From the NCBI GenBank assembly GCA_022316685.1, contig JAKJHU010000086.1:62001-126000 (forward strand): 64,000 nt of DNA, read 5' to 3'. The first letter of the stretch is position 1, and every line of letters starts with the position of its first letter. Made by a program: the position numbers and the translations under genes. Shown here piece by piece: positions 25,106-36,500 of the stretch. Origin of the DNA: Progne subis subis (taxonomy: Eukaryota; Chordata; Aves; Passeriformes; Hirundinidae). The notes under the pieces are model-generated. The model saw only the letters and a program-made list of their open reading frames with translations, did not search any database and was not told where the DNA came from.

Positions 25106-27090
25106 TGGAGGGAAGAGAGGAGGGTGAATTTTCCCGCAGTTGAAAGGCGTTTTCTGACACCCTCGTGGAAGACAGGAGTCCCCTGTCCACCAAGCACATG
25201 GGCAATGACAAAGGCAAATTTTGCTGCAAAGGCTGGAGCTGGCAGAGCTGCCTGGGGAGTCAGCACTCTGCCTCCCTGACACAGGCTCTGGCCAGCAGCC
25301 TGCAGACAGCCTGTCCCCCAGCCTGCAGCACCTTCTTTAGACCCCAGCTCTGCCCGCACAGGCAGGATCCCAGCTCAGCTCGCTCCTCTCTGCAGTGCAA
25401 ACCCCCGGGCTGGGCACGTCCCTCTGCGGCGTGTGGGGTGTGTGCCCCGTTTCCTGCACGGCTGGAGCGTGCCAGGGATGATCCTCGGTCTCCTCCAAGC
25501 ACAAGCGTTCTTTGCAAGGTGAAAAGGCAGCGCTTTTCACAGGCAGGGCCTTTTTAAACATCAGCACGTGTTGCTTTGGGCTGTCAGGGAGGCTAAAAGT
25601 GAGTTTGGAGGAAGGGATTGAGCAGCAGCAGCTCAGCCTGCAGGGACAAGAACAGAGTACTGGAAGCAGCTGCCGCTGCAGGAACCTCCCAGGCCTTAGG
25701 GAAGGATATTAGGAGAGGGGAGACCCCTCCATGGATGTCCCTGGCCTGGGGATGAGAGGGTGCTGGCGTGGGGATGCTGCAAGAGGGGTGGCAGGAACGA
25801 GGTGCTGCTCTGCCCTGGCTCCTTGCCGTGGTGATGAGACCTAGGCAGAGACACCAGCCCGAGGTAACTCCTCTCATTTCCCCCATCACAGGCAGTTTCT
25901 GCAGCTGTTCCCACTTGTCTGGGTCACCCTCAAAGCTGGGGCAGTGGAAAGGGGCTGCAGACCCATCTGGAGGGAGACACCCAGGAAAAAGCACACAGCC
26001 CCTCCTGTGCTTCTCCCCTCACGGGGAAATGGGAACCAGCCTCTGCCTTGGGGACCTGAGCCTGCCAGGCAGCAGAGAGCCCAGGGAAAGGCCCAAATCC
26101 TGTGTGCTGAGATCCCATCACTGCTCTCTGATATCCCAGCCTTAACATTTCTATCTCCTCCTGGAAAATACCAGACTGAAAAACAGCTCCAGCAAGGCTC
26201 GGTGTTTATCTGCTCTGCTTTTCCAGGCTGGGGAGCACAGGCTCATGGGAACCTTTGAAGATTATTTCTCTTCACTTTCCTGAAGAGACTTCAGCCTCTC
26301 TTGAATCTTTTTATTTTGCCTCCTTTCAATGCATCGGCCCGAATTCTCCGAGACTTAACAGCAATGAACAAGATTAAGATTGGAGCTTAGGGAGTATTAG
26401 GAGGCGATCTCTCCTTCCCTGACGTGCTGGCAATCGCCAGATCCTGGTGCCAGCATCCCTCTCTTGGAGAGGCGCTCGCTGCTCGGGCACCTCTGCTCCG
26501 ATGGCTCTGGGAGCGCAGGGGCTGCGGGGCAGTGTCTGCTCCTCTGCACTGCCAGCAGAGGGGCTGGGACGGAGGGGAAAACCAGAGGGGAGAGGGGAGG
26601 TGGGTGCTGGACACAGCAGCACTGAGGTGGGTGGATGGGGTCTGGGTTTGCACGCTTTGGGTTGGAAAGGAAAATCCCGGTTCAAGGGTACCTGGGCGAG
26701 GCTCGCTGTGCCCAGCAGCCAGAGCAGCACGGCCCTGTGCAGAGCAGGGTTGATCTAGGTCAGTGTTTCACGGGGCATCCTGGAGCTGAGGAGCAGAGCA
26801 GAGCTGGCATTTCTCCATGAACTCCTGCGAGCATGGACTGAGGAGCCCCGGGATGGGGAAAGGCTGCAAAGGGCAGCACCAGCAATGGGCAGACAGCAGC
26901 TGGGTGGGGTCGGGGCTGGGGACAGCTCTGCACAGGGACAACAGGCTGATGACAGCACTGTGGGAGGCTCTCAGGGCTGCTGTGGGGTTCAGCTGTGCCG
27001 CTGTGTCCCACCTGGGCCAAGAGGGCATGAAGGAGGGTCAGTCCCCTTGATTCCCAGTTGTGGGAGTGGATAACAGCAGCGCAGCACATG

Positions 27091-27366
27091 CTCCCTTCTC
27101 CCTGCATGAATGATGCTTTGGGGCAGGGATCTGCCAAGCTGCTCCAGGGATCTGCCAAGCTGCTCCCTTCTCCCTGCATGAATGATGCTTTGGGGCAGGG
27201 ATCTGCCAAACTGCTCCAGGGATCTGCCAAGCTGCTCCCTTCTCCCTGCATGAATGATGCTTTGGGGCAGGGATCTGCCAAACTGCTCCAGGGATCTGCC
27301 AAGCTGCTCCCTTCTCCCTGCATGAATGATGCTTTGGGGCAGGGATCTGCCAAGCTGCTCCAGGGA
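27091..27366 (+). repeat. 72-bp tandem repeat, about 3.8 copies
   Basis: Copies start with ctcccttctccctgcatg at 27091, 27163, 27235 and 27307, exactly 72 bp apart and almost identical. Each unit itself contains a doubled gggatctgccaa[ag]ctgctcc. Because 72 is a multiple of three, frames stay open through the array on both strands. Confidence 0.93.
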
Positions 27367-30300
27367 AGGAGCAGGCGCTGCCCCTGCCCTGAGCTGAGTG
27401 TGCTAGGAGCCCACACGCCGGATGGGCAAAGTGCCCCTGGGTCTGCCAAGCCTGTTCTCAGCTGGTCACCTCCCTGCTGAGCTCCCGCTCTTGTGGTGGC
27501 CACAGTGCCACGGTCCCAAGCATTGCCTCCCTTAAAAACAACAAAAAAACTGCTCTTCTGAAATGTGTCCCTCGAGTTCAGGCATTAGAGAGAGAAGGGT
27601 GTTTTCCCTCTTTTGCACAGGAGACTCTGGAGCTTCGTGCAGGAAGAAATGAAAGAGGCCTGGAAAATGTCTAAGGACTCCCAAGAAGGAAAGAGGAGTG
27701 AAAAAATGGGCTCGCTGCAGGTAACCACCACAGGGCTCGGGAGTCAGCCCCATCCCAGGCAGCACAGAACAGCTCCTGGGACCCCAGTCAGGCAGCACCT
27801 GCTGCAGGAGGGGCTGAGGGGCTGCGCTCTGCCTCAGCTCAGAGAGAAAAGCTCCTTTCCCTGTTTTCTCCGCTTGTCAACAGTCCTGCATTATCCTCAG
27901 GCTGACAAAATGTCAAAGTGCCAGCAAAGCACGGAGCCGGGGCAGGAGGAGAGCGGAGAGCAGGGCTCGGGTGGGCTGCAGGAGAGGGGAGGGCTGTAAT
28001 TGAACATCCACACTCGGACACAGACCAGCAGTTCCCATTATTTACAGGTGTGTAAACATTCCTGAGCCAGTGTAGAGAGAAGGCACTGAAATCCCAGCGC
28101 CCCTGGGCAGAAATGCCTACAGGCATTAACAATAAAAGGCAGCCGTGCCTCCCTCTCTCCTTTTCTTAAATCCCTCGGGGTCAGCAGGTGCTGATGTGGC
28201 CTCAGCTGTGCCCTCAGGGCTGCAGCAGGGCAAGGGCCAGGCAGAGTCACTGCTGGCCACGGGGTTTTGATAGCCAGCACCTCCTTCCACGTGTTGGCTC
28301 TGCTCTGAATCCCGGCCCGTCCTCTGGAGAGCCCCAAGTTTTTCCCAGCTGTTGAGCGACCCTGGCAGGAATCACTGTGCCAAACACAGTTTGCATCCCA
28401 ATGACAGTTCTCCTTGGATCCATGACCTTCCTGGCTGCTTCTCCCCTTCCCTGAACCACTGTGGCATGGAGCAGGGCACCTCCATTCCGAAGCAGCCACG
28501 TTCCTGCAGTGAAGAGAAGCAGCTGTTCCTGTTCCTGCAGCTGCATGTCCCCACTGTTTGTGTCAGCAGTTGCACAGTATTTAAAATAAGGATGGGAGTT
28601 ATTCTGGGGTCTAAACTACCAGCTCATGGTCCTGTGCTGGGCATTATCACATCAGATGTGCGGATGGCATAGCTGCAAATTCCACTTGAAAAAAAGTATC
28701 GAAACACCTGGTGCTCAGTTTGCTGAGATTTTTCCCTTTTTTTCTGTCAAATCCTGACAGTTCTCTTCCCCTTCCCAACCTTTCCCATGTACATTTTCTC
28801 TTTTTGCATTTCAAACCCCAGGAGAACGGTAACATGCTAAGCCCTGGGTTGGGGAGCGTTTCAGAAAAGCAGAGCCATAAAAGCACAGGAAATGGCACCT
28901 TTCCCATCCCCAGGGTGACAGCAAGAGCTCTTCTGACACACAGGATCAGATCACCTAGCATGTGGTGATCTCTTTCCGCTAAGAAGCTAATTTTGAAGAG
29001 GGGCTGCTTGCAATGGAAGGAAAGCAGAAGACTCCTTCAGGCCTGGCACAGCAGCAGGGGATGGAGGCAAGGTTCTCGCTCCCATCAACGCTCTCGTCAC
29101 CCCCGGGACAGCTTGCACCAGCTCCTGCCACGGCCTGGGCTGTCCTCCCACACCCTTCACTCTCCTTGGAAAATATTCACGTCACATTTGTTCAGGCTCC
29201 AAACACTTTTTTTATAATCTGTCAGCGCTGCAAGTTCACTCCCGCACCTTAAAACCAAACTGTGCCCTGTCTGCTTCATCTATCATCGCTGTCCATAAAG
29301 GTGGGGAGGCAGAGCCCAGCTGAAGCTGTTATTGATGTCATGTGAGCCCAGATACAGCATCTGCTGCTGTGCCTGGTGAGCACAGACAAAAGACAAAACC
29401 CGGGTTATGTTGAACAAACACCCCGGTAGAGTAAACAAATGTTTCTACCGCTCAGGACGTGCCCCAAGTCAGAGAACAGGGTCGAGCCTTACGCAGGGTT
29501 TTTCATCCTCCGAGTTTTGCAGAGGGACCCTGTGGGCAGCGTCTCCTCAGCTGTCCTTCCCCCTCTGATCCAGGTGTGTCAGAGCGCAGGGGAGCGAGCA
29601 GCCCCTGCCTCCTGCCACAGCACACGGCCCTGGCCCTGGGGAGAGGGTCTGAGCCGACCCTGCTGCTGCCGGGGGATGCTGTGGCTCGGTGACAGCTCAA
29701 GGACCCGTTCATTGCCAGGAGGACACGGAGCACCAAGGACAGCGGCTCTGGCTGTGCTCTGTCCCCAGCCCTGTGACGTGCAGAGTGAGGGAGGAGGGGA
29801 AGGCGAGTTCACCTCCGTGCAGCCCTTCAGAGCAGTCTGCTGCATGGCCCTGGCACGGCTGCATGGCTCTGGCACTGCTGCCTGCCAATGCCCTGGCAGC
29901 TCCTTGTCCTGGAGTGCCCAGCTCTGCCAGCAGCGCTCTCAAACCTGACCTGTTCCTGGGATCTGCCTCTGCCTGGGGCCCTCCAGTGCTGCTGCAGGTG
30001 CTCCTCCACCCCTGAGAGAGGCATATCTGTCTGAAGAGCTTGTGCAGATGCCAGGAGCCCCAGCTCTCTCAGAAATGAGCTCCTGAACACCTTGGGACAG
30101 CACTTTTCCCCACTTGTATCAGTTTTCCCTCTGATGTAGCCCAGAGGAAGAGCAGTCTCCTGAAGGGAGCAGTGACCAGCACTTTGGCTCCTGCCTTCTC
30201 CTGCGGCTCCAGCCTGAGCCCTGAGCACACCCCAGTGCAGGAGCAGGCAGCACACACTCCAAAAAGGGGCCCTGGGAGAGCACAGAGGGGTTGGGAAAGG

Positions 30301-32329
30301 GCTGCAGATGTGCCCAGGCTCATCCCTCCGAGATCACCACCATCCTTGCAAGGTTTGGGATCCTTGGGCCAGGGCTGGAATTGTCTCCTCACCTCCCAGA
30401 GCTAAATCCTGCAGTGAGGGCTGCACAACCAAACCCTCATTTGCTGTGGCAGCTTGGCCCCTCAGGCTCTGGGCTCATGAGGACTCTGTAAATAATAGGT
30501 TTTATTAGTTTGCCAGTTAAACTGCAATACCAGAAGAGATAAAAAAAACACCATCTTGAATAAAACATTGCATCTCCTGTTTAAGTTTCAAATCTCATGA
30601 CAGTAGACCTCAAAACAAATGTCTCTTCAAAGTGGAAATCAGGGCCTGCTCCCTCCCAAAACATAGGAGCAGGACATTTTGTCCTCCTCAGCGTTTGTAC
30701 TGAGGGTGGTTTTCTTGGTCTGAGCCATTCACTGTGAATTTGAAATGGATTTGTCCACAGCTGAGCCTGTGCTGCTGATAAATAAGGTGTTTGCTTGAAA
30801 AGCAGTGCCCTTGCTCTTCAACACCATCAACAGGCTGCATTCTTATCCTTGCTTCCAGGGACAGACCCAGCACCAGTTACAAAATTAAAACCCTTGTAAA
30901 TGAAGAAGAGCAGAGAGCAGAACTGCTTGGAAGCTCCTGGTGCATAAAACTGCCTGGGAGGTGTCACCAAAACAGCATCACGACAGGGATGCTGTGATTC
31001 CCTAACGTTTCCCAGCCCATCTCCACTGCTCTGAGCTCAGCCCTCCCCAGATCTCAGCTCTCAAGCAGCAGAACGGGGTAGTCAAAAGAAATCAGTCCTG
31101 TGAATTTCCCCACGTACCACTTCACATCCTGCGTCTTGAGGGGGAGCTGAAAGCACATGTATGAACCCCTGGACATTCTGTGGTCTGCTCAGGACCAGAA
31201 TCCTTGACAGCTCCATCTACCTGCAGCTATTCTTGCACCCTTCCCAACTTCAGCTTCACCAGGATCCCTGAAGAACTCCTGGAACAATCCAGTGGCTCGC
31301 TTTGAAGCTTAAAGAGCTCTTTCCACCTTTACTGCTGCTTTGATATTCATTATTTACTCTTTTGACATGTGCTTCCTGTAAACTCCGCCACCCAGAGCTG
31401 GCTTCTTTGCATGAAGCAAAGGCAACATCATCTCCAGCTGCCTTGTTCCAGGGAAATGCCATCAACGCGGCCCTGATGCCTGCAGCTGCCTCTTGTGGCT
31501 TTGGGGCCGCTCAGATCTCACGCCCGAGGGCTTGGGGTGGTCACTGCAGCCATCAGCAAGGGAGAGAGCCTCAAAAAACCACCCGGGTGTGCTGCTGGTG
31601 CTGCCTTTGTGTGCTCCTGCGGCAACCCCATTGCCCCCGAGACTGGTCCTGGCTGTGAGGCGCTGGGAACGGGGATCTACCCTGAACAGCACCAGAACGC
31701 TGCAGAGGGAGAGCAGAGAGGGATTTGCCCCTGCTGGGGTGGGGAAGGCTGTGACAGGCCCAGGAGTGAGGGGAGAGAGGCAGCACTCAGTGAAAGGGAT
31801 GGTCCCACTCCAGTCCGGAGGAGCTGGATTTGCCATCGGAATTACCAGAGCTCCGGGGGATGCAGGACCGGGCCTCTCCAGCTGCTGCACCTCAGCCTGT
31901 CGCTAAACAACAGGGGACAACTATTGGTGCCTCGAGTAGCTCTAACCAAGTTTGTTCTGAGTGGCTCTCACCCAAAGCCCCCCGGGAGGGAATCCCTTAC
32001 TGCTCTTTGCGAGTCGGGTGCCGGCAGGGCGAGGAAATGCCGTGAAGAAACGAAGAAAAGAGCCAGGCTGGGCAAACCCTGAGGGCAAAGAGCGACAGGC
32101 TGGGAGCCCCCAGCACTCCCACAGCTCCTCCCCACGCACCCTCCCGGCTGTTTTTGCGGGACAGCAGCCCCAACAGGTGGGAAAGGACCCTCTCTCTCCT
32201 CGCTGCACCTCGCTGCCAGCTCAGCCCGCCGGGGCCTGACGCCTCGCGTAACTCAGCGATAATTACCCACTCTTTCTTTTTTTAGACAAACATCCCCAAC
32301 CGTTGTGCGCGGGAAGGAGGTTGGGGGAG

Positions 32330-32362
<33 letters not shown>
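32330..32362 (+). repeat. A33 homopolymer at the CpG island edge
   Basis: 33 consecutive A, immediately left of the GABRG4 CpG island. The length may be an assembly estimate. Confidence 0.9.
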
Positions 32363-32364
<2 letters not shown>

Positions 32365-32399
32365 GAGGCGAGCATTAAGAGAAACCAAACGCCTTCGTT

Positions 32400-33470
32400 A
32401 CGCAGAGGGGGAGCGAGAGCTCCCGGCACCAGCTGACGATGCTCGCTCCCCGGCAGCGCGGCTCCGGCAGATGCGCGGGTGCCTCTCGGCGCGCCCCCCC
32501 GCCGGCGCCCAGCCCCGGGGCTGCGGGGGAGGCCGGCCCCTTCGCGGGGAGGTAGGAGCCGCCGCCGGCCCCTCCCCGCCTCCGACCGGAGAAGAGATGC
32601 CCAACTTTGCGGTGCGGGGCCGCGCGGGCGGCGGCGGGGCCGGAGCGCGGAGCAGCGGGCGGCGGGGGGGCCCCGGAGCCGCCCCCGGCCCGGCCCCGCG
32701 CTGAGCCCCGCCGGGAGGGAGCGCGGCCGCCGCCGCCCCCCCGGGGCCGCCCATCGCCTCGCAGAGATGCCCGGGACGGTGCTGCTGCTCTGCCTGGCCC
32801 TCGGGCCGGTCCTGCGAGCCAGGTGAGTCTCCCCCCGCCCCCCGCCACCCCGCCTCAGTTTACCCGTCGGGGCAGCGGGAGGGGAGGGGGTTGGGGTCGC
32901 AGCTCTTCTCCCCGCGCTCGCCGCGCCGGTTCCAGAGGGGGTTCGCGCAGCTCCGTGCCCCCGGCTGTTCCTCCCGGCGGGTCCCGTCGCGGTGGCACCG
33001 AGTGCCCGCACGTCCTCCGCACCCCGGGCTCCCCCTCCGCACGCCGGAGCGAGAGGACATCCCGCTCTCCATCCCGCCGTCACGCCGCCGGCTGATCCTG
33101 CCGGGGACCGAGCCCCTCCCGGGGGTGTGCGGAGCCGGACCAGGGGGAGCTCGGCACCTCCGCGGAGCTGCGTCCGTCACCGGGGCATTTCCACGTGGGG
33201 CCGGGCTGGGTGGCCAGGAACTGGCGTCCCCTTCCTTGCGCTGAGCCGCTGTGGCCGCGGAGCCCCCGCAGGGTGCGCAGCCCGGCAGCGGGAGGGCAGC
33301 GCGGGCTCCTGCCCTGCTCCACAGGTCGGGCTCAGGTCGCGGCTCTGGGGCCGGCGAGGAGCCCAGTGCCAGCCCGGTGCCAGCCCGGTGCCAATCCGAT
33401 GCCAGCCCGGTGCCCACAGCGAGCGGGGCAGGGGCGAGCGGCACTGCTTTTCCCTGAGCCAGCCGTTCGT
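32400..33470 (+). promoter_or_regulatory. GABRG4: CpG island with GABRG4 promoter and 5' UTR
   Basis: About 1 kb is very rich in G, C and CpG, unlike the flanks. It surrounds exon 1 and continues into intron 1. No clear TATA box lies before the ATG, as is usual for CpG-island promoters. GC-box-like runs (ggcggggc, ccccgcc) are frequent. An A run lies at its left edge (32330-32362) and a T run just past its right edge (33536-33577). The transcription start is not determined by sequence alone. Confidence 0.75.
32767..32822 (+). CDS. GABRG4: GABRG4 exon 1: start codon and signal peptide
   Basis: The exon encodes 18 residues plus two bases: [18 protein letters not shown], a short hydrophobic leader typical of a secretory signal peptide. 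The donor is AG|gtgagt at 32823. The two leftover bases join the first base of exon 2 to make Arg19, so the frame continues exactly into the mature N terminus. The ATG has a G at -3 and lies in a CpG island. Earlier ATGs occur in the island (for example near 32471 and 32597) but their frames do not run through this donor. I chose the start on phase and leader character; no transcript supports it. Confidence 0.8.
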
Positions 33471-33523
33471 AGCGCTTTTCTGTAAACAGCGATGAAAGGG
33501 CTCACGCACAAGGGGGTTTCAAG

Positions 33524-33582
<59 letters not shown>

Positions 33583-36500
33583 CCTAGCCTTGCTGATGAG
33601 TTTAATGGCTAGATGGGGAAAGAACATGTTGTCAGCAGATTGTTACCCCCAGGGCTTGGGGGAAGAGGGATTTTACTGGCTGAAGCTAATTGGCAGAATA
33701 AGCCGCCTTAAAGCCGATCAAATCCCATTACAGATGCAGTCAGGGACAGGGAGCATGAATCCTGCTACTAATGGTCTGCCCTGCCAATGCTTCCAGACCC
33801 CGGGGGTGGGCACAAAGTCCATCCCTGCCGTGGTCCTGCGTGACTTGGCCTTCCCAGGGTGGAGGAGCAAGAGCTCCTCGTGTCCTGACACAAAACCTCC
33901 CGGGAGGAGATCCGTGCCGGTGCCAGGGGGCACCGGAGGGCTGAGAGGGGGATGGATCCGTGGTGGTCCCGGTTCCTGTGCCCCACCATTCCTGCGGTGC
34001 ATTGCTGCCAGCCCTGCATTTCGGGAGGGTGAGTTCTAAGCTGCAGGATGGCACGGAGGAGCAATTAAATCCTGTATTCGCATACCCTTGAGCAGGAATG
34101 TTCACCCCGCAGCTAGCCCGGCCTCTCCTCTGCTTCAAGTAAGCCTCTACCCTGAGCCCTGCTTTGCCAGGAGCAGTGGCTGTGGAGGTTGAGGGGTGGG
34201 CACGATGGAGTGGGAGAGGAATCCTGTGAGAGGGGGAAAAGAGAAAGTTATGTCAGGGTCTTGCTCTGCATTCACTGCATTTTTCCTGGATGCAGTTGTG
34301 GAGGGTGAATCTCCTCTTCCTTGTTCCTCATGGTAGGTGCTGGGGTGAGGAGCTCTGTTTGTGTGAGCAGAGCCGTGTGTGTGAGTTCTTCTCCCGGTGC
34401 AAGCAGCAAAGACCCTTCCCCTGGCACTGGATTCTTTGGCCTGGTGATTCAGCACTCCCCAGATGCTCCCCCCAGCACAGAGACTCATTCACCAGCGGCA
34501 CTGCCTCGGCTGGGACCAGGGCAGCCAGCTCTGAGCCCTGAAGGCAGGATCCCTGCACAGCATCACACAGATGCTGGGCTTGGCAGGTGCTGAAACTGCG
34601 CAGGTTGGACAGCTGGGGCTTCATGGGGTGTGCTGTCGGAGTAGGAAGATAAGTGAAACGTGTAGGGGGCAGATAGACCCCTCTGTCCTTAAATCCTTTA
34701 CCTTTTTCTAATTCAGAGCCTGTCTGCCTCAACTGCCCCTGTGCCTACAACCCTAGGAGTCATTGGGATGGGTGACTGGAAGGACACATTAGCATGTGGT
34801 AATCAGAATGGATCACAGTGCTTTTCAACCAAGGGAAATGTTGTTCTTGTGTTTCGCTGCTCTCTTTTCCTTGGGAGCAGGGAAAGCTTTCAGCTGTGTT
34901 TGCAGCAGGGCTGGATACAGCCTCAGGGCCGCCACCAGCTCGTGAACAGTACTGGGTGTGCATCCCAGGCAAGCACCAGCAGCTGCCCCACCAGGCAAGG
35001 AGCAGCAGTGACTTCAAGGGCTCGTGGCACATGTTGCTCTTCTCCTCCTCCTGCCGAGGGAACACCTTGTCAGACAGCTTGGGCACTGGGGGAGGCAGCC
35101 AGCCACCAGCTCCTCAGGTGACTCCCCAGCAGCGTGTGTTTGGAAGCCTCAGCCAAACAGGTGTCAGCTGGAGTAAAAGGGAATTAGGGATCCTGCTGTG
35201 ATGCCACGGGTTGCCCAGGGGGAATTGTCCAACCTCATCTATACACGTGAGCACATCCGAAAGGACAGCCATCCCTGCCGTGCCAGCCTCCTGCTCGGGG
35301 CACCAGAGGGAGCTGCCACGGCCCCAACTCCTCTGCCAAGACCAGGGATTTTATTGCAACAGCCCCAGTTCTGCTCTGCTGTCACCCCCTGCCCACGCTG
35401 TGGCCGTGTCCCAGCCCCACAGCCCTGCTCTGAGGAGGGTGTTCTCACATCTCACCGAGCAGAGGTGAGGAAACACGGCCCTGCCTTTCCCCCTGGCTGC
35501 ACAGAGACGTACGAGAGCTGGCTGTCCCCTGTCACCAAGCCAGCCGCTTTGTGCCCGGAGATGGAGCTGCCAGGCCCGCAAGTGTTCACAGCACGGTGGG
35601 GATCGCTGCAGGTCTGCAGTGTGGCATTTCCACCAGCACCTGGAGGGGGGATGCACATCACCTTAATCCCTCTCCTCTGCTATAGATCTCGGGCTATTCC
35701 CTTCTCCGTTTAAAGTAAGGCCACCAAGACAGACCAGGGAGGAGGCAGTGGCGTGGAGAGGGTGGTGTGAGAGTTACGCTCTTGACCGCCAAGGGATGAT
35801 GTGTGTCTGTGTGTGCACAGGCACTCAGGAAAAGCATATTTTCTCCCAGCAAAAGCTGGAGAAAGGCTTGCTTATGCTAAAATGGCTTAGTACGGTTTAG
35901 TGGACTGGGATTAGCTGCACTAGCAAAAAGCATATTTCTGGTAGTGTCCCTGCATCTGTAATAGGGATGTGACTCCCTGGGAATGCTACCCCCAGCCTTG
36001 GGGCGTTAATCAGCCACACTGAATGAGGGGAAACCAGAAGACTGAGAGCAGGGTGAGCTCAGCCGAGGTGTGCTCAGCCCCCAAAGGAATGTTTCAGTTT
36101 CAAATTTCTCAGAGGACAGGGATTTTTGGCAGGGCAGAGGGATGTGCAGAGTTCTGTGCTGGCAGGTGACTTCAAGTGAGGTCAAGGGAACACGGAGAAA
36201 ATGTTTCGATGTGGCTGTTCCCACTTTGCCTCCATCACGCAGGGGACAGCAGTTCGGATCGCTTTGCCCTGCCCTGAGCTGCGCTGCGGGCACAGGCCCC
36301 TCTTTGTTTCTGGAGCCAGCCCCCCGATTTCACCCCTGTGCCCCTTTGGGATGGGCTCACGGTGGTGCCCTGTGCCTCCTGCAGCTGCTGGCCGCAGAGA
36401 GAGCGCCGCTCGGATGGGGACAGCGCATCCTGACAGCGCTGCTTAACTAACGCTCCTTAAGCGCGGTCAGAAAGCGCAGCGCAATCAGACAGCGAACAAT

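Larger units (their letters stand above)
21532..32329. other. Gene-free upstream region of GABRG4
   Basis: Contains the 72-bp array, T40 and T12-G13 runs. A moderately CpG-rich segment at about 21,760-22,060 is followed by an AATAAA-rich stretch (22,136-22,160). No neighbouring GABR subunit exon was seen. Confidence 0.55.

Noticed and set aside
27058..27480. 140-codon repetitive frame, and a 247-codon frame on the opposite strand (26760-27503)
   Set aside because: Openness comes from the 72-bp repeat unit being a multiple of three. No domain, splice or conservation signal was seen.
1..32000. Search for exons of a neighbouring GABR subunit (alpha-3 or beta-4) upstream of GABRG4
   Set aside because: No Cys-loop, M1-M4 or C-terminal motif of another subunit was found in any frame. 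The neighbour must lie outside the window or leave only untranslated sequence here.
32253..33083. Long minus-strand frame of 276 codons across the CpG island
   Set aside because: High GC content removes stop codons by chance. Composition is dominated by R, G, A and P, with no recognised domain.
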